Part shown: in pieces, positions 52,111 to 53,779 of the stretch
How positions within the stretch are numbered: the first letter of the stretch is position 1
Layout: every line of letters begins with the position of its first letter
Source of the DNA: Penium margaritaceum
Taxonomy: Eukaryota; Streptophyta; Zygnematophyceae; Desmidiales; Peniaceae
DNA length: 53,779 bases
Reading direction: 5' to 3'
Assembly: GCA_023375785.1 (NCBI GenBank)
Contig: SZWC01001199.1
Location: 31,252-85,030, forward strand
The notes under the pieces: model-generated
What the model was told of the DNA's origin: nothing
Databases searched by the model: none
Seen by the model: only the letters and a program-made list of their open reading frames with translations
Made by a program: the position numbers and the translations under genes

Positions 52111-52620
52111 GTCGTCTGTTGCCTTGCGTGCCAAGTGCGAGTACGAGAAGAGTGAGATGAATGGACTACCATGGAAGGGTCAAAGATTGGGACGACTCTG
52201 AATGACTCTAGGACATGGCGGAGGGCGTCAAATGTAGAGCTAAGGTCAGGAGGCGTTGCATTGTTAGGTGATGCCATGATGGAGGTGAGGATGATGAGGA
52301 GGATGATGAGGAGGAAGATGAAGGTGTCTGTAGCGGCATGGTGGCTACGGCCCACTCAAAGACCACATGGTGTGTGAGCTGTTGCACCATGCGCTTTAGA
52401 CCCTAGAGTTTAGCGGACAAAAATACCATAGTTCCACTGAGGGGTGCAATGGTATCGGCTGACATTGTCTCTGAGTTGGATGGTGAAGAAGAAGGCCGGG
52501 ACCGTATCCAAGGTGGTCGCCACCCGCCAGGGCGCTGGTGACATTAGCGCCAGCCATGGTGCCGATCACCACAATGATAGCAAGCAAAGACATTAGACGC
52601 CTAAGGCGTGTGCCACAATT
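52111..52620 (-). pseudogene. CCHC zinc-knuckle protein of element O
   Basis: On the minus strand the frame reads FACYHCGDRHHGWR-stop-C at 52588-52541, a CX2CX4HX4C knuckle whose residue before the last Cys is a TAA stop. RPGGWRPPW then follows, and a helix-like LKRMVQQLTHHVVFEW. Residue by residue this matches element B (FACYYCGDGRHGWRRC, RPPGWHPPW, LRQTVQRLCDL): 22 of 33 positions from the Phe onward are identical. A poly-Ser stretch follows, then SSTFDALRHVLESFRVV. Gag-like RNA-binding function is inferred. Confidence 0.75.
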
Positions 52621-53160
52621 GCAATGGCCACTATGGATGCAGCGCCTGTAACGCATGCAGTGACGACGCCAACCATGGTGCTGGCTGCTCTCCCTACAAT
52701 GGCAGTGTCCTCATCTCTGAAGCTTGGCGTGGGTGAGTGCACAGGGCACTTGCTCTCCCTCGCACAAGGCCACAAGGGGAGGTGCGCAACCAAAGCACAG
52801 TCTCTCAAATATGCTACAATGTTGTCACGTGGATGGCCACCACCACGCTGGTGGTGCACTAGTATGCAATTACTCCACTTCTATTATGCGGCTAGCGCAA
52901 TGTGTGATCTCAAGTTGCCTTCGGTGCTGTTCTGGCTGTTGCTGCTGACTACGGCCACCGTCAACGCCAACGGTGGTGGTCCTCACCACACCTCTTGTGG
53001 CTGGCAACGCTGCTGGTGGTACCGCTGTTGTTGCTGCTACTACTACTACTACAGAGATCACCCTCACCAACCGACGGATGTGACCCCTAGCTACCTTTGC
53101 TACTCCTACCTCTGATGTGATTGTTGTCGACCACTGTGATAGCCAGCAGTTGTGGCCTCA
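52621..53160 (-). pseudogene. Element O region upstream of the knuckle
   Basis: Minus-strand frames are short and Ala/Val/Thr- or His-rich. A GTA/GCA triplet run at about 53020-53052 occurs here. It corresponds in place to 6023-6440 of element B, but I cannot align the two convincingly. Confidence 0.35.
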
Positions 53161-53189
53161 AGCCACCTTTTCTTAAGCTACACATGTCA

Positions 53190-53570
53190 TTACAGCTGTT
53201 GTACTCCCCCCTTGCCTTTTTTTCTCTTTTGCCTCTTTTTTTTCACAAAACGCTTGGTACCAGTGGGATAACCCTTCTTATGGTTTTTCTGAAGTGTCCC
53301 AATCGAGGACCCCCCTCTCCTTTTCCTTTTTTTCCCTTCTCGCTGTCTAGCTCGATGTTTGCAGTGAGCGCATCGCTCGCCGCTCGGCAAGCTCGTCGGA
53401 CGAGCTTGCCGAGCGGCGAGCTTGCCGATCGACGAGCTTGCCGATAGACAAGCTCGTCCGATGGCCAGCTCACCACAAGCTCGCCAAACGGTGAGCCCCC
53501 TTGCAACGTGAAGCTATAAGGCAGCTTCTTGCATTCTGCAATGGCGGCAACAACAAATGTTGTTGCCATT
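53190..53570 (-). CDS. Basic reading frames of element O (uncertain)
   Basis: Two overlapping minus-strand frames, 53569-53243 and 53390-53190, are Lys/Arg-rich toward their ends (EKGKKGKGEGG, KKKRQKRKKGKGG). The first also translates the palindromic GAGC repeats. They occupy the same position as the Lys-rich frame of B (5493-6023). Coding status unclear. Confidence 0.3.
53375..53421. repeat. Perfect 23-bp-arm palindrome in element O
   Basis: Bases 53375-53397 and 53399-53421 are exact reverse complements around a single G. Imperfect copies of the AGCTTGCCGA unit continue to about 53490, so the palindrome is part of a short tandem family. Element B has a shorter GAGC palindrome at 5615-5635. 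Confidence 0.92.
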
Positions 53571-53639
53571 TGGCTGCCCCTATTGTGCGCGTTGCTAGAA
53601 CTTCTGCTACGGCTGCTTTCTATCGTCGTTGCTACTGTT

Positions 53640-53779
<140 letters not shown>

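Overview
No host gene can be recognised in this window. It is a pile of nested LTR retrotransposons of the Ty1/copia (Pseudoviridae-type) order, that is gag - protease - integrase - reverse transcriptase - RNase H on one strand. Nearly every element is decayed by stops, frameshifts, deletions and later insertions. Base composition is mixed (about half GC) with triplet microsatellites. The window suggests nuclear heterochromatin of a large, repeat-rich genome of the green lineage (streptophyte alga or land plant). This rests on copia elements with iMet-type primer binding sites, plant-like reading frames and C-to-T decay of CAG codons. The species is not identified.

Layout, left to right (letters are mine). 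Element A (1-3976, left end outside) has a nearly complete pol and a 3' LTR that carries a 353-bp LTR-like insertion. A sits inside the RNase H of element X (3977-4053, then 10808-11707 including its 3' LTR). Element B (4054-10802) also sits in X. B is non-autonomous: two 668-bp LTRs, an iMet 3'-end PBS, a CAG-repeat leader, a lysine-rich frame, a CCHC zinc-knuckle protein with tandem repeats, and a downstream array of hairpin repeats. X lies in element D, whose gag (11708-13220) is split by a 668-bp solo LTR of family B (C, 12113-12780). Copia element E (13221-19251) then interrupts D, which resumes with protease and integrase (19257 to about 20440).

Element K follows: gag about 20440-21755, then 27276-27498, then 33180-37544. 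It is interrupted by the complete copia element J (21756-27275, perfect TSD) and by the reverse-strand copia element L (27499-33174). After K come an unassigned 1.1-kb stretch and the PBS plus leader of an element M. A reverse-strand block follows in which G (copia) and O (non-autonomous) share an LTR (38907 to the right edge). Copia element N (42572-48754, perfect TSD CTAAT) is inserted in the G integrase. O runs off the right edge and is a second copy of the B-type non-autonomous architecture, with a homologous zinc-knuckle protein.

How the parts relate: the copia elements supply (or once supplied) capsid, protease, integrase and RT/RNase H. B and O have LTRs, PBS and PPT but no recognisable pol, so they would need enzymes in trans. 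Two priming modes coexist. B, M, N and the G/O array have PBSs matching the 3' end of initiator tRNA-Met. E, J and L have PBSs matching the anticodon stem-loop of the same tRNA (half-tRNA priming, as known for Drosophila copia). The most interesting signals are the B/O family with its shared zinc-knuckle module, the hairpin arrays, and the tRNA-like segment in both E LTRs.
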